64,000 nucleotides of DNA from an uncultured Acidobacteriaceae bacterium (GTDB lineage: Bacteria; Acidobacteriota; Terriglobia; Terriglobales; Acidobacteriaceae). This document shows positions 34,101 through 46,174 of this stretch, piece after piece (position 1 is the first letter of the stretch; every line of letters starts with the position of its first letter). Under the pieces are notes generated by a model, which saw nothing but the letters and a program-made list of their open reading frames with translations, did no database searches and had not been told where the DNA came from. Position numbers and translations under genes: made by a program. The stretch covers positions 75,561 to 139,560 of the forward strand of contig CALFMO010000064.1 in NCBI GenBank assembly GCA_937879855.1. The letters run 5' to 3'.

Positions 34101-34486
34101 CCGCTCCCGAAACCCGCGGCCGCCTGGCCTCGCTCGCTGGCGGAGATGCCAAGGCCGAAGCCGCCGTCGCCCGCTACAAAGACGAACTGCAGCACCTCAG
34201 CACCATCGACCTGGGCAAAGCCACGCAAACCGGCAACGCCGATTTCTTTATCCTCCTGAGCGGCGGCGGAGGTTCGGTCGCGAAAGTCGACTCGGTGAAA
34301 TTTGTCAGCGGAGACGAAAAGCTGAAATCCTTCAGCGAAGCCCTCCGCACCGCCGACTACCACATCACCTTCCCCGACGACACCCCGGTAAAAGTTTTCC
34401 GTCGCGGCACGCTCTCCTGCTCGATGACCACCCGCACCTGCTCCTTCGCCCTGATGCTTCCAGACGATGTAAGAACAGTAGATTAA
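31169..34486 (+). CDS. Exported DUF3857/transglutaminase/TPR protein
   Basis: A 1105-residue secreted protein. A signal peptide (CFVLLFSCLLTAGGSAQ) is followed by a DUF3857 domain (about residues 60-240), then a transglutaminase-like domain with Cys in YGDCKDKHTLLASLL, His in QFDHVI and Asp in VWMDTTSE, so the triad is complete. A beta-rich region and at least five TPR units follow (for example AWNNLGLLYFAMRQDDQAI and AYNNLGRVYWNERKYDEAV). The last 100 residues are not recognised. Such proteins are common in Acidobacteria and Bacteroidota. A peptide-crosslinking or protease role in the envelope is possible. Confidence 0.85.
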   Translation: MRNRCFVLLFSCLLTAGGSAQQPSQTSPGSAPPAGQSTTPQQSKKSDKIPTGTTAEKAANAVKPPDYTEESFVIEQMHSNYRFEADGTGRKETKARIRVQSEAGVQQWGQLLEGYNSANERVEIPYVRVLKEDGSVVKAGDDAVQDLSAPIEREAPVYTDYRQKHITVPGLRPGEVLEYDMVTVIHTPLAAGQFWAEYEFDKSNISLDETLDVDVPAGRSLKLKCKPGMEPKISEENGRRIYHWSSSHLEREDDSAKAKERDKKKKKHRPDDEKPDIQLTTFESWEQIGRWYANLEKDRRAPSPEVRAKAQELTKGMNSDLEKTEALYDFVAKNFRYVSLSLGVGRYQPHAAADVLHDQYGDCKDKHTLLASLLEGEGLHASSVLINSTRKLDPDVPSPSQFDHVITMLPLGKGNDKQEVWMDTTSEVAPFRLLAYTLRKKQALVIPPAEPPSPVAPHLEETPADTPMPDSEISQIDGKINEIGKLEAHVHYEFRGDEELLLRSVFRRVPQANWQRVVENVNAGLGGDITNLKISDPAATREPFTMSYDVSRVNFLDWSKKKTEIVLPLVQFNLPEVGGDDDDAEPLKLGPKGQYSYQIKLELPTKYTAHLPLAFSLKRDYAEYEATYKVDGTVFTAGRKLVLHEDELPVARSADYESFRRAVSSDLAQQLSVESTVAGAPVPPADMKAEDLVDSAKAAADSGNLPVAIVLLKRATEVDPKNKFAWNNLGLLYFAMRQDDQAITSFQKQLEVNPYDEFAYNNLGRVYWNERKYDEAVKAFNKQLENNPLDKFAHANLGAMYEEWHKYDLAAAELEKATSLDPNNPDLQVSLGNAYLNLGQDDKALAAFDHAVELAATPSTWNNIAYQLSLKDAHLDRAQQYAESAVSATAAALRNVSLDRLSQKDLTLVSSLVAYWDTLGWVHFAEGDLSKAEKYVAAAWELGHHAEVGDHLGQIYEKRGDKDRALRTYALSMNGLRPAPETRGRLASLAGGDAKAEAAVARYKDELQHLSTIDLGKATQTGNADFFILLSGGGGSVAKVDSVKFVSGDEKLKSFSEALRTADYHITFPDDTPVKVFRRGTLSCSMTTRTCSFALMLPDDVRTVD

Positions 34487-34790
34487 AGAAGTCCACGTAG
34501 CGACAGCCGCCTCGGCTGTCCAGCGAGGGCGAAGCCGAGCGGCCTTCACAGGAGCGTGGGCCTCAAATTGAAAGTCCGCCTGTCATCGCCAATGTACTGC
34601 TCGTCATCCAGGAGCGGACCGTCTGTCATCCTGAGCGGAGCAAGGGTTTCACGAAGTGAAGCCCTTGCGGAGTCGAAGGATCCCTACCCCGATCGAGAAG
34701 TATCTACCGACGGCAACTCTCTCCCGCGATCGGGCAACGAAATTCAAGCCAGCGGAATCCCACTCCATCAGCAAGCCAAGGAGAGCCATC
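34487..34790. repeat. Intergenic repeat cluster before POTRA gene
   Basis: An A hairpin GACAGCCG/CGGCTGTC (34502-34520) preceded by CACGTAG starts the gap. A second type follows at 34616-34684: ATCCTGAGCGGAG and GAGTCGAAGGAT words flank GGTTTCAC/GTGAAGCC. No gene is seen. The ribosome site AAGGAGAG (34778) belongs to the next gene. Confidence 0.8.
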
Positions 34791-35666
34791 ATGAGGCTCA
34801 CCCCATGGACTTTGTCTCTCGCTCTTTTCCTCTCGGGGACTTTTCTGCGCGCGGAGTGCGCGACCGATCACCGCTCCAGCAAGAATGCCGGGTTCCTCAT
34901 CACCGACTTCACCATCACGGGCACGCAGACAATCGGTGCAATTGAACTCGCCAACATTACTAGCGATTTCATAGGCTCATGCTTCGATGAGGGCTCGGAA
35001 GAGTTGGAAGAGCGGATTCGAGCCGCATTTCAGGATCGCGGATATTTTGCCGTGGAGGTGAAGAACCTCGAATTCAAACCGAGCGACGTGTTGGGCGTTC
35101 CCAAGCGCGTGACGCTGGAAGCTGAGATCTCAGACGGTCCTCGCTACAAACTCGCAGAGATCACGTTCGTTGAGAATCACGCTTTCTCCTCGGAGAGGCT
35201 GCGAAAACAATTCCCGCTAAGAAGAGGTGATTTGTTTTCGAGAGGCAAAATCGCCAGCGGACTGGAGAGCCTCCGCAAACTTTACGGTACCGAGGGCTTC
35301 CTCGACTTTATAACTATTCCCGATACAAAGTTCGCCTCAAACGGAACAGCAAATCTGAATATCTCGATCCTAGAGGGACCGCAGTACCACATGGGAAAAC
35401 TCGACATTGTGGCCGATGAGGAAGTATCCGCAAGGCTGCGAGCCGAGTGGAAACTAACCGAGGGCGCTATCTATGACCGCACTTACATCGATCAATACAT
35501 TGAAGCGAATCGAGACTTGTTGCCGGTGGGTTTCAGCATCCAAACAACTCAGAATTGCCCCGATGCTGTGGTCGAAGTACGCTTGACTATCGATCCTGCC
35601 CTGGAAACGTCGCACGCGGAATCGGACAACGTTCCTTGCAAAGAACCCCGCGACCTCTCGAAGTAG
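34791..35666 (+). CDS. Exported POTRA-domain protein
   Basis: A 291-residue secreted protein with a signal peptide (LSLALFLSGTFLRAECA). It contains two or three POTRA-like units (ITDFTITGTQTIGAIELANI, ISDGPRYKLAEITFVENHAF, ILEGPQYHMGKLDIV), the periplasmic modules of BamA/Omp85 proteins. The outer-membrane beta-barrel expected after them is absent, so it is a stand-alone POTRA protein. ATG 34791 has AAGGAGAG upstream; the upstream frame is repeat sequence. Interaction with the BamA machine is possible. Confidence 0.78.
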   Translation: MRLTPWTLSLALFLSGTFLRAECATDHRSSKNAGFLITDFTITGTQTIGAIELANITSDFIGSCFDEGSEELEERIRAAFQDRGYFAVEVKNLEFKPSDVLGVPKRVTLEAEISDGPRYKLAEITFVENHAFSSERLRKQFPLRRGDLFSRGKIASGLESLRKLYGTEGFLDFITIPDTKFASNGTANLNISILEGPQYHMGKLDIVADEEVSARLRAEWKLTEGAIYDRTYIDQYIEANRDLLPVGFSIQTTQNCPDAVVEVRLTIDPALETSHAESDNVPCKEPRDLSK

Positions 35667-35782
35667 CGGACAAAAATGGCGTCAGCGAAAGTTCAATCGT
35701 TAGTTAATTGGCAAGTCAAGACCAGAGACCAGCAAATCCTGAGGCGGTAGGATTGCAAGACAGTAAAGTTGAGGGGATGTAA

Positions 35783-36883
35783 ATGGGTCAACAGATCCGG
35801 ATGATTGTCTTTGCACTGATAGCCTGCACAGCTTCTGCCCAGAAGGGTCCCTCGTCTCAGGGCGAGACTGCGCTCAAAACCCAGTTCGTCGCCGTTCAGC
35901 CAGATGTAAAGCTCGAGGTGCTCGACTGGGGAGGGACCGGATGCAACCTCGTACTTCTCGCAGGTCTCGGAAGCACAGCTCACGTTTTTGACAGCTTAGG
36001 GCCGAAACTCGCGGCGCATTATCACGTCATTGGGATCACGCGGCGCGGGTTTGGTCAGTCGTCCGCGCCTCAAACGGGTTATGCTGCAAGGCGATTAGGA
36101 GATGATGTTGTCGCGGTTCTTGACGCCTTGCACATCGCTGATCCTGTACTGGTCGGGCATTCGATTGCAGGAGAAGAACTGAGCGCCGTCTCCACTTACC
36201 ATCCAGGGCGCGCTGCGGCGCTCATTTATCTCGATGCCTCAGGCACTTTCGCTCTCTACAACCCCAAACATGGCGACTACACACCGGCTTTGGCGCAGCT
36301 CAGAGACGATCTTTCGGCACTACAAAAGAACCTCTACGATGGCGGTCTCATATCGAAGACACTGACGGACATGGCGCTGTTTCAGGCGAACCTTGCCGAG
36401 CTCCGAGGCGAAGTCGAAGGCGCAACGGGCCCCTCTCCGAACGCCAGTGACCTTGCCAGCATTTCTGCCTTCCAGAGTTACATGAAAGGCTACTACGGTG
36501 GCATCATCCCCGAATCGGAGGTGCGCCAGCTTCATCGTATCGGTGAGGACGGAAGGGTCGGCGAGTGGCTTGGGCACGGGCGCGCGAACCAATCAATCAT
36601 GCTCGAAGAAGAACGTTTCCACTCCATCGATACCCCCCTTCTAGCGATTCTCTCTTATCCCTCAGCTCCCTATCCAAGTCAAACGAGCGACCCGGTAAAA
36701 CTCGCAGCCTATCGAGCCGCAGAAACGAGTCGCGAGGAAGCGCAGATTTCTATCTTTCGCGAGCAGCCCCATGCAAAGGTGATCGTGATTCCCAACGCCA
36801 CCCACTTCATATTCCTCTCACGCGAGGAGGAAGTGATCTCACAGATCAGCGACTTCGTGAATAGCCTTCCTGCCAAGCATTAA
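35783..36883 (+). CDS. Exported alpha/beta hydrolase
   Basis: A 366-residue hydrolase with a short signal peptide (MIVFALIACTASAQ). The nucleophile elbow is GHSIAG, the oxyanion region is LLAGLGSTAHVFDSL, and the catalytic His is in IPNATHFIF. The acid residue is less certain. The substrate cannot be named; relatives include esterases and haloalkane-type hydrolases. Its start has GAGGGG upstream. Confidence 0.83.
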   Translation: MGQQIRMIVFALIACTASAQKGPSSQGETALKTQFVAVQPDVKLEVLDWGGTGCNLVLLAGLGSTAHVFDSLGPKLAAHYHVIGITRRGFGQSSAPQTGYAARRLGDDVVAVLDALHIADPVLVGHSIAGEELSAVSTYHPGRAAALIYLDASGTFALYNPKHGDYTPALAQLRDDLSALQKNLYDGGLISKTLTDMALFQANLAELRGEVEGATGPSPNASDLASISAFQSYMKGYYGGIIPESEVRQLHRIGEDGRVGEWLGHGRANQSIMLEEERFHSIDTPLLAILSYPSAPYPSQTSDPVKLAAYRAAETSREEAQISIFREQPHAKVIVIPNATHFIFLSREEEVISQISDFVNSLPAKH

Positions 36884-36982
36884 GCAGAGCCAGAAGTGAA
36901 AGTTTACGGCCGCATGAGCCATCCTGTTTGTATACCCATTCGCCGCAAGGCATTCCGACCCGCAGCGCTAGCGCTGGTCACT

Positions 36983-38365
36983 TCAGCTCACTGGCCGCCT
37001 ATGCCATGCGGTGGTCCGCTCATAAGCATGCGCCAACCGCAAAACCAAATCCTCCCGCCAATGTGGCCCGGCGATCTGCAGCCCAATCGGCAGTCCACTC
37101 TGCGTAAATCCGCATGGCACCGAAATCGCCGGCAGCCCCCACACATTAAACGGGCGCGTGTTGCGCAACAGCTTGAGTTCCGCCGGACGCAGCGCCTCGG
37201 GATCGGCTTTCAAATCAGCGATTGCAGGCGCAGGCATCGGCATAGTCGGCGTCACCAGCAAATCTACATCGGCAAAGATCTGGCCAATGCCGCGACGAGC
37301 CTCATCCAATTCGCGCCGCCGTTGTATATATTCCGCCGCAGAAACTTTCTCCCCCGCCCGGATGCGCCGCAGCGTTTCCGGCTGGTACAACTCCGGACAC
37401 TTCGCTACGTTCTCGGCGTGATACGCATAGGACTCTGCCGTCTGCAGCTTGCGGTCCACGGGTACGTCCAATCGCACGTCTTTCACTTCCTCCACCAGCG
37501 TTGCGATTCCACGCAGCGCGTGCTCCATCGCAGAAGCCACTTCCACATCCAGATCGTCGAAGAAATATTCACGCGGCACACCCACCCGCAGTGACTTCGC
37601 ATCCTCACGCAGCGCAGCCACATAATCCGCCACCGGCACATCCGCCGTAGTGATGTCCGCCGCATCGTACCCAGCAACCGCCTGCAGCACGATCGCCGCA
37701 TCCGCCACCGTCGCGGCCAGAGGCCCAACGTGATCGAGCGACAGCGAAAGCGGAACCACTCCCCGGCTCGACACCCGTCCATACGTCGGCTTCAGTCCCA
37801 CGCAGCCGCAAAGCGCCGCCGGCTCTCGAATCGAACCTGCGGTGTCCGTCCCGATCGAAGCGTAAGCGAGACCGGCTACCATCGCCGCAGCCGACCCTCC
37901 CGACGATCCGCCCGCAATCCGCCCGAGATCCCACGGATTGTGAACGTCGCCAAAATAGCTGACCAGCGAACTCCCGCCGTAAGCGAACTCATGCAGATTG
38001 TTCTTCCCCACTATGACCGCCCCGGCCTGTTGCAACCGTCGCACAACCTCCGCACCCTGCTCCGGCACTCTATCCTTATAGATCGCGCTGGCCGCAGTCG
38101 TCCGCACCCCCGCCGTATCGATCAGATCCTTCAGCGCTACCGGCACGCCATGCAGCGGCCCGCGCCACTCCCCGCGCAGAATCTCAGCTTCCGCCCGTCG
38201 CGCCTCAGCCAACGCCGACTCAGCCGTAACCGTGATGAACGCGTTGAGTGCCGGATTAAGGCGCTCAATACGCTCGAGGCACTCCTGCGTGATCTCCACG
38301 GGAGATACTTCCCAACGCCGTAAGCGCTGCGAAAGTTCAGTAATCGTCCTAATAGAAGTAGTCAT
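36983..38365 (-). CDS. Amidase-signature family amidase
   Basis: A 460-residue amidase of the GatA/AS family. The Ser-cisSer-Lys triad is visible as Lys in VALKDLIDTAGV, cis-Ser in GGSSGGSAAAM and the nucleophile Ser in TDTAGSIREPAALCG. GatA itself is unlikely because gatB and gatC are absent here. It probably hydrolyses small amides. It is convergent with the hydrolase and divergent from the aldehyde dehydrogenase. Confidence 0.9.
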   Translation of the reverse strand: MTTSIRTITELSQRLRRWEVSPVEITQECLERIERLNPALNAFITVTAESALAEARRAEAEILRGEWRGPLHGVPVALKDLIDTAGVRTTAASAIYKDRVPEQGAEVVRRLQQAGAVIVGKNNLHEFAYGGSSLVSYFGDVHNPWDLGRIAGGSSGGSAAAMVAGLAYASIGTDTAGSIREPAALCGCVGLKPTYGRVSSRGVVPLSLSLDHVGPLAATVADAAIVLQAVAGYDAADITTADVPVADYVAALREDAKSLRVGVPREYFFDDLDVEVASAMEHALRGIATLVEEVKDVRLDVPVDRKLQTAESYAYHAENVAKCPELYQPETLRRIRAGEKVSAAEYIQRRRELDEARRGIGQIFADVDLLVTPTMPMPAPAIADLKADPEALRPAELKLLRNTRPFNVWGLPAISVPCGFTQSGLPIGLQIAGPHWREDLVLRLAHAYERTTAWHRRPVS

Positions 38366-38398
38366 CAGGCCGAGCCCATTGTACGGTCAAGCATGATT

Positions 38399-38434
38399 TC
38401 CTTCGTGCACCTTCGTGTCCTTTGTGGTTGAAGA
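38399..38434. repeat. CTTCGTGTCCTTTGTGG repeat
   Basis: TTCCTTCGTGCACCTTCGTG followed by TCCTTTGTGGTTGAAG. Related words occur twice in the start of actE (46231 and 46306). It lies upstream of the aldehyde dehydrogenase. Confidence 0.7.
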
Positions 38435-38511
38435 TTTTTTTTCAAAACCCCCACCGCTTCCCAATCATCCTATAATTGCTTCAGTCGTTCTTCTGGGGGC
38501 CAGAAAAAATC

Positions 38512-39957
38512 ATGTCAGAGATGACGATCGCGCCCGTTGCAACCCACGGTTTTTTCGTAGATGGCCGGTGGCGAGAAGACGGCGACGTCGTGGAGATCCG
38601 CGCGCCCTACGATGGCAGCGTGATTGCCCGCGTCGTGCAGGGCCGGCGTGAACACGCCGAGGCGGCCATCGCCGCCGCCGTCAAGGCTTTCGGGACCACG
38701 CGCCGTCTCCCGGCCTTCGAGCGCCAGCGCGTACTCCGCCGAATTTCCGCCTCCATCCTCGAACGCAAAGAAGAATTTGCCCACACCTTGGCTCAGGAAG
38801 CGGGCAAGCCCATCAAGGGCGCGCGCATCGAAGTCGAACGCGCCATCTTCACCTTCAACGTGGCCGCTGAAGAGAGCACGCGTATTTACGGTGAAGTCCT
38901 TCCCCTCGACTGGCAGGAATTCACCGCCGCACGCTGGGGCATCGTGCGCCGCTTTCCGCTCGGTCCGATCGCCGGCATCACGCCCTTCAACTTCCCGATC
39001 AACCTCGTTGCCCATAAAGTTGCTCCCGCCATTGCCGCCGGCTGCCCCATGGTGCTGAAGCCCGCACCCCAAACGCCGCTCTGCTCGCTGCTTCTCGCCG
39101 AGTGCGTGCAGCAGGCGGGCTGGCCCGATGGCGGACTCAATGTCCTTCCGCTATCGAATGAAGATGCCGGCCTTCTGGTCACCGACGATCGCATCAAACT
39201 CATCAGTTTCACTGGCAGCGTCCCCGTCGGCTGGGACATCAAGCGCCGCGCCGGAAAAAAGAAAGTCGTTCTCGAACTGGGCGGCAACGCCGCGGTGATC
39301 GTTCACAGCGATGCAGACGTCGCCTACGCCGCCGACCGCTGCGTCACTGGCGGTTTCGCCTACGCCGGTCAAACCTGTATTTCCGTGCAGCGCATTCTGG
39401 TGGAACACTCAGTGTATGGAAAGTTCACCGATCTTCTGGTCGAAGGCGTCAAGAAATTGAAAGTCGGCGACCCGATCGATCCCTCCACCGACGTCGGCCC
39501 GCTCATCCGCGAGAGCGACGCCATCCGTACCGTCACCTGGATAGACGAGGCCGTGCGTGCCGGCGCGCGCTTGCTTTGTGGCGGCGGCCGCCAAGGTCTC
39601 ATCGTCGAACCCACGGTGCTCACCGGAACCAAGCCCGAGATGAAAGTGAACTGCCAGGAAATCTTTGGCCCCGTGGTCACCGTCGAGCCCTACCGAGATT
39701 TTGATCAGGCCGTGCGCCAGGTCAACAACTCTCCCTATGGCATGCAGGCCGGCGTCTTCACGCGCGACGCGAAGTTGCTCTTCCAGGCCTACGAAGAACT
39801 TGAAGTCGGCGGCGTCATCGCCGGAGACGTGCCTTCGTTCCGCATCGATCAAATGCCCTATGGCGGCGTCAAAGATTCCGGCCTGGGCCGCGAGGGCCTG
39901 CGCTACGCCATCGAAGAGATGACCGAACCCAAACTGATGGTGATGAATCTGCGATAG
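38512..39957 (+). CDS. NAD(P)-dependent aldehyde dehydrogenase
   Basis: A 481-residue aldehyde dehydrogenase. The catalytic Cys is in YAGQTCISVQRI and the general-base Glu in VVLELGGNAAVIV. ITPFNFPINL and the C-terminal PYGGVKDSGLGREG fit the lactaldehyde/GapN-like branch. The ATG at 38512 (MSEMTIAPVATHGFFVDG) is chosen over 38476. A TATAAT at 38471 may be the -10, though no good -35 is seen. It stands alone. Confidence 0.9.
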   Translation: MSEMTIAPVATHGFFVDGRWREDGDVVEIRAPYDGSVIARVVQGRREHAEAAIAAAVKAFGTTRRLPAFERQRVLRRISASILERKEEFAHTLAQEAGKPIKGARIEVERAIFTFNVAAEESTRIYGEVLPLDWQEFTAARWGIVRRFPLGPIAGITPFNFPINLVAHKVAPAIAAGCPMVLKPAPQTPLCSLLLAECVQQAGWPDGGLNVLPLSNEDAGLLVTDDRIKLISFTGSVPVGWDIKRRAGKKKVVLELGGNAAVIVHSDADVAYAADRCVTGGFAYAGQTCISVQRILVEHSVYGKFTDLLVEGVKKLKVGDPIDPSTDVGPLIRESDAIRTVTWIDEAVRAGARLLCGGGRQGLIVEPTVLTGTKPEMKVNCQEIFGPVVTVEPYRDFDQAVRQVNNSPYGMQAGVFTRDAKLLFQAYEELEVGGVIAGDVPSFRIDQMPYGGVKDSGLGREGLRYAIEEMTEPKLMVMNLR

Positions 39958-40104
39958 CAGTTCGTGCCAGCGAAGCCGGGTTTGATGCTTCCCACCGTAC
40001 GTTCGCGCACACGTTGAAAATCTCAGCATTTTTTTTGACGTTCCAATTGAAATTTTTTTCTGCTTCGAAACTCCAAAAACGCGACAAACTTCGTTGAAAG
40101 TATT

Positions 40105-40157
40105 TATAATTTCTGGTTTCGCAAACGACTCAGAAAACCAGTGGGTGGTTTTCTTTT
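40105..40157 (+). promoter_or_regulatory. Act operon leader: -10 box and terminator-like hairpin
   Basis: A TATAAT (40105-40110) is the best -10 before actA, with only a weak GCGACA as -35. At 40133-40153 GAAAACCA/TGGTTTTC forms a stem around GTGGG and is followed by TTTTC. It could end the aldehyde dehydrogenase transcript or act as an attenuator of the respiratory operon. The rest of 39958-40227 shows no gene. Confidence 0.5.
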
Positions 40158-40227
40158 CACCGAACTAACTCAATCAACCGCATCGCGGGCGATCCGCCGG
40201 GTCTCTTAAGCCAGATTTCATAAGGGA

Positions 40228-40926
40228 ATGTCGCAGATCTTTCATCGCAGTACGAATACATTGTCGCGCGCTACCATCTTTGGCGCGGTCTTTGTTCTCG
40301 CCGCGCTGACCTGGGTCGCGATGGAGATTCAACGTTCGCCTTACGTCACCTACGCGGGCGTGCGCAAGACGCAGCCGGTTCCCTTCAGCCATCAGCATCA
40401 CGTCACCGGACTCGGCATTGACTGCCGCTACTGCCACACCTCGGTCGAGACTTCGAGCTTTGCCGGTATCCCTCCAACGAAAACTTGCATGAACTGCCAC
40501 TCGCAGATCTGGACCAATGCCAATCTGCTCGAGCCGGTGCGCGCCAGCTACAGGTCGGGCGAATCGCTGCAGTGGACGCGCGTGAACCAGCTTCCCGACT
40601 TCGTCTATTTCAATCACAGCATTCACATCAATAAAGGAGTGGGCTGCAACACCTGCCACGGTCCGGTCGACCTGATGCCACTGATGTATCAGCAGGAATC
40701 GTTGCAAATGGAATGGTGCCTGGGCTGCCATCGCGCCCCGCAAAATCATCTGCGCCCGCGTGACCAGGTATTCAACATGCGCTACCAGCCGCCATCCGGC
40801 TCGACGCCGGTGGTAGTCGACGGCCAAAGCTACACCGATCAGGTCAATCTAGGCACGGCCCTGATCCAAAAGTACAAAGTTCGCAGCGTGAAAGACATCA
40901 CAACCTGCAGCACCTGCCACCGCTGA
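40228..40926 (+). CDS. actA: Alternative Complex III pentaheme cytochrome ActA
   Basis: ActA is the multiheme cytochrome c of Alternative Complex III, the quinol:cytochrome c oxidoreductase that replaces the bc1 complex. The 232-residue protein has one N-terminal membrane segment (ATIFGAVFVLAALTWVAM) and five heme sites: CRYCH, CMNCH, CNTCH, CLGCH and CSTCH. Extra His residues (FSHQHH, FNHSIH) are candidate distal ligands. It is the first gene of the 13-kb respiratory operon. A palindrome cluster separates it from actB. Confidence 0.93.
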   Translation: MSQIFHRSTNTLSRATIFGAVFVLAALTWVAMEIQRSPYVTYAGVRKTQPVPFSHQHHVTGLGIDCRYCHTSVETSSFAGIPPTKTCMNCHSQIWTNANLLEPVRASYRSGESLQWTRVNQLPDFVYFNHSIHINKGVGCNTCHGPVDLMPLMYQQESLQMEWCLGCHRAPQNHLRPRDQVFNMRYQPPSGSTPVVVDGQSYTDQVNLGTALIQKYKVRSVKDITTCSTCHR

Positions 40927-40949
40927 AGTGAGGCCAGCGAGGAACGAGA

Positions 40950-41040
40950 AGTAAGCCGCAAGGCGGCGAAAGAATGCAGCCCACGGCGCAAGCCGTGGGA
41001 AAGGACGCAAAATCTCGAAGGAGCCCCGTAGGGGCGAAAG
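40950..41040. repeat. Palindromes between actA and actB
   Basis: GCCGC/GCGGC near 40954, CCCACGGC/GCCGTGGG (40980-40999) and GCCCC/GGGGC (41023-41035) lie in the actA-actB gap. They are of different subtypes from the A hairpin. They could stabilise or process the operon transcript. Confidence 0.75.
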
Positions 41041-41059
41041 AAACGCAATCCGTAAACGC

Positions 41060-44182
<3,123 letters not shown>

Positions 44183-44259
44183 AAGGGCACGGCTTCAGCC
44201 GTGCCGTTAGGGCCGAAAAAGCATTCGGGCTTTAGCCCCTGAGGGACTCCGCAGAACGC

Positions 44260-45633
44260 ATGAGCGAGCAATACAAATCGTCGACCGAACTCGAGCGCGC
44301 TCCCGTAATCGAGCCGGGCCACACCTTCGGCACGGTCACGGAAAAAATCAGCGCCATCGTGCTGACCCGTCCCGCCTCCAACGGATGGTTCATCGGCTTC
44401 GGCATCTGCTTCATGCTCACCATGATGCTGCTGTTCGCCATCGGATACCTGTTCCTGAAGGGAATCGGCATCTGGGGCGTGACCATCCCCATCGGCTGGG
44501 GCTTCGCCATCGTCAATTTCGTGTGGTGGATCGGTATCGGCCACGCCGGAACTTTGATCTCCGCCATCCTCTTATTGCTGCGCCAGTCATGGCGCAATTC
44601 CATTAACCGTTTCGCTGAAGCCATGACTCTGTTCGCCGTGGCCTCCGCCGGAATCTTCCCTGCCATCCACGTCGGCCGCCCCTGGCTCGCCTACTGGCTG
44701 TTCCCCTATCCCAGCACCATGGGCGTGTGGCCGCAGTTCCGCAGTCCGCTCATGTGGGACGTCTTCGCCGTTTCCACCTACGCCACAATTTCCGCGCTGT
44801 TCTGGTTTATGGGTTTGATCCCCGACTTCGCGACGTTGCGCGACCGCTCCGACAAGCCGGCGCTCAGAATTATCTACGGCATGCTCTCCTTCGGATGGCG
44901 CGGATCGGCCCGCCACTGGCACCGCTACGAAACCGCCTACCTGCTGCTCGCGGGCCTCGCGACTCCGCTCGTCCTGTCGGTTCACACAGTTGTCAGCTTT
45001 GACTTCGCCGTCGGCATTGTGCCCGGATGGCACACCACCATCTTCCCGCCCTACTTCGTTGCTGGCGCCATCTACTCCGGCTTCGCCATGGTTCTGATGC
45101 TCGCCATTCCAATCCGCAAAATCTACGGCCTGGAAGATTTCATCACCGAGCGCCACCTGCAGAATTCCGCCAAGGTCATGCTTGCCACCGGACTGATCGT
45201 CGCCTATGGATACTTCATCGAAGGGTTCATGGGCTGGTACAGCGGCGATCGCTACGACGCCTTCACGCTGTGGAACCGCCTGCACGGCCCCTACGCCGTC
45301 CCCTACTGGATGCTGCTGATCTGCAACATCTTTATTCCGCAGGTGCTGTGGATTCGTAGGCTGCGCACCAGTCCCATCGCACTGTTTTTCATCTCCGGCG
45401 TCATTCTTGTCGGCATGTGGCTTGAGCGTTTCATCATCGTGGTCGTCAGCCTGCATCGCGACTTCCTGACTTCTTCCTGGGGCATGTACTACCCCACGCG
45501 TTGGGACTGGATGACCTACATCGGCACCATCGGAATGTTTTTGGCCGCGATGTTCCTGTTCCTGCGGATTCTGCCCGCAATTTCGATTTTCGAAATGCGC
45601 ACCCTTCTGCCCGAAGCGGAGGTGAAGGAATAA
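44260..45633 (+). CDS. actC: Alternative Complex III integral membrane subunit ActC
   Basis: An NrfD-like protein with about ten membrane helices, 457 residues, that binds quinol in the membrane and is thought to take part in proton movement. Typical blocks are GWGFAIVNFVWWIGIGHAG at the second helix, VGRPWLAYWLFPYP and HRDFLTSSW. It is followed after 4 bp by actD. Confidence 0.93.
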   Translation: MSEQYKSSTELERAPVIEPGHTFGTVTEKISAIVLTRPASNGWFIGFGICFMLTMMLLFAIGYLFLKGIGIWGVTIPIGWGFAIVNFVWWIGIGHAGTLISAILLLLRQSWRNSINRFAEAMTLFAVASAGIFPAIHVGRPWLAYWLFPYPSTMGVWPQFRSPLMWDVFAVSTYATISALFWFMGLIPDFATLRDRSDKPALRIIYGMLSFGWRGSARHWHRYETAYLLLAGLATPLVLSVHTVVSFDFAVGIVPGWHTTIFPPYFVAGAIYSGFAMVLMLAIPIRKIYGLEDFITERHLQNSAKVMLATGLIVAYGYFIEGFMGWYSGDRYDAFTLWNRLHGPYAVPYWMLLICNIFIPQVLWIRRLRTSPIALFFISGVILVGMWLERFIIVVVSLHRDFLTSSWGMYYPTRWDWMTYIGTIGMFLAAMFLFLRILPAISIFEMRTLLPEAEVKE

Positions 45634-45637
45634 GGTC

Positions 45638-46174
45638 ATGAAGCGCGATCCCATCTACGGCATCATGGCCGAGTTCGACTCGGCGCAGGCGCTGGTCGAC
45701 GCCGCGCACGCCACGCATCAGGCAGGCTACAAAAAGATCGATGCCTACAGTCCCTTCCCGGTCGAAGGCCTGGCGGAAGAAATCGGCTTTCATCGCGACG
45801 AAGTTCCCCTGGTCGTGTTGATCGGCGGCATCGTTGGCGGCCTTACGGGATACCTGATGCAGTACTGGATGTCCGCAGTCGACTATCCGCTGAACATCGG
45901 CGGCAAGCCGCCGCATTCCTGGCCCGCATTCATCGTCATCACCTTTGAGATGACAATTCTGTTCGCCGGAATCTCGGCCGTCTTCGGCATGCTCGCGCTC
46001 AATGGCCTGCCCATGCCCTATCACCCGGTATTCAACGTCGAGCGCTTCTCCTCGGCCTCGAAAGATCGCTTCTTCCTGATCGTGTTCTCCACCGACAAAA
46101 AGTACGATCCCATAGCCACGCGCAAATTCCTCGAAGCCCTAAACCCCCGCTCACTCTCGGAGGTGCCAAGCTAA
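45638..46174 (+). CDS. actD: Alternative Complex III subunit ActD (DUF3341)
   Basis: A 178-residue subunit with two membrane helices (VLIGGIVGGLTGYLMQYW and FEMTILFAGISAVFGMLAL) and a soluble N-terminal domain (YGIMAEFDSAQALVDAA). The family is DUF3341, always found in Alternative Complex III operons. Its TAA overlaps the actE ATG as TAATG, so the two are translationally coupled. Confidence 0.92.
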   Translation: MKRDPIYGIMAEFDSAQALVDAAHATHQAGYKKIDAYSPFPVEGLAEEIGFHRDEVPLVVLIGGIVGGLTGYLMQYWMSAVDYPLNIGGKPPHSWPAFIVITFEMTILFAGISAVFGMLALNGLPMPYHPVFNVERFSSASKDRFFLIVFSTDKKYDPIATRKFLEALNPRSLSEVPS

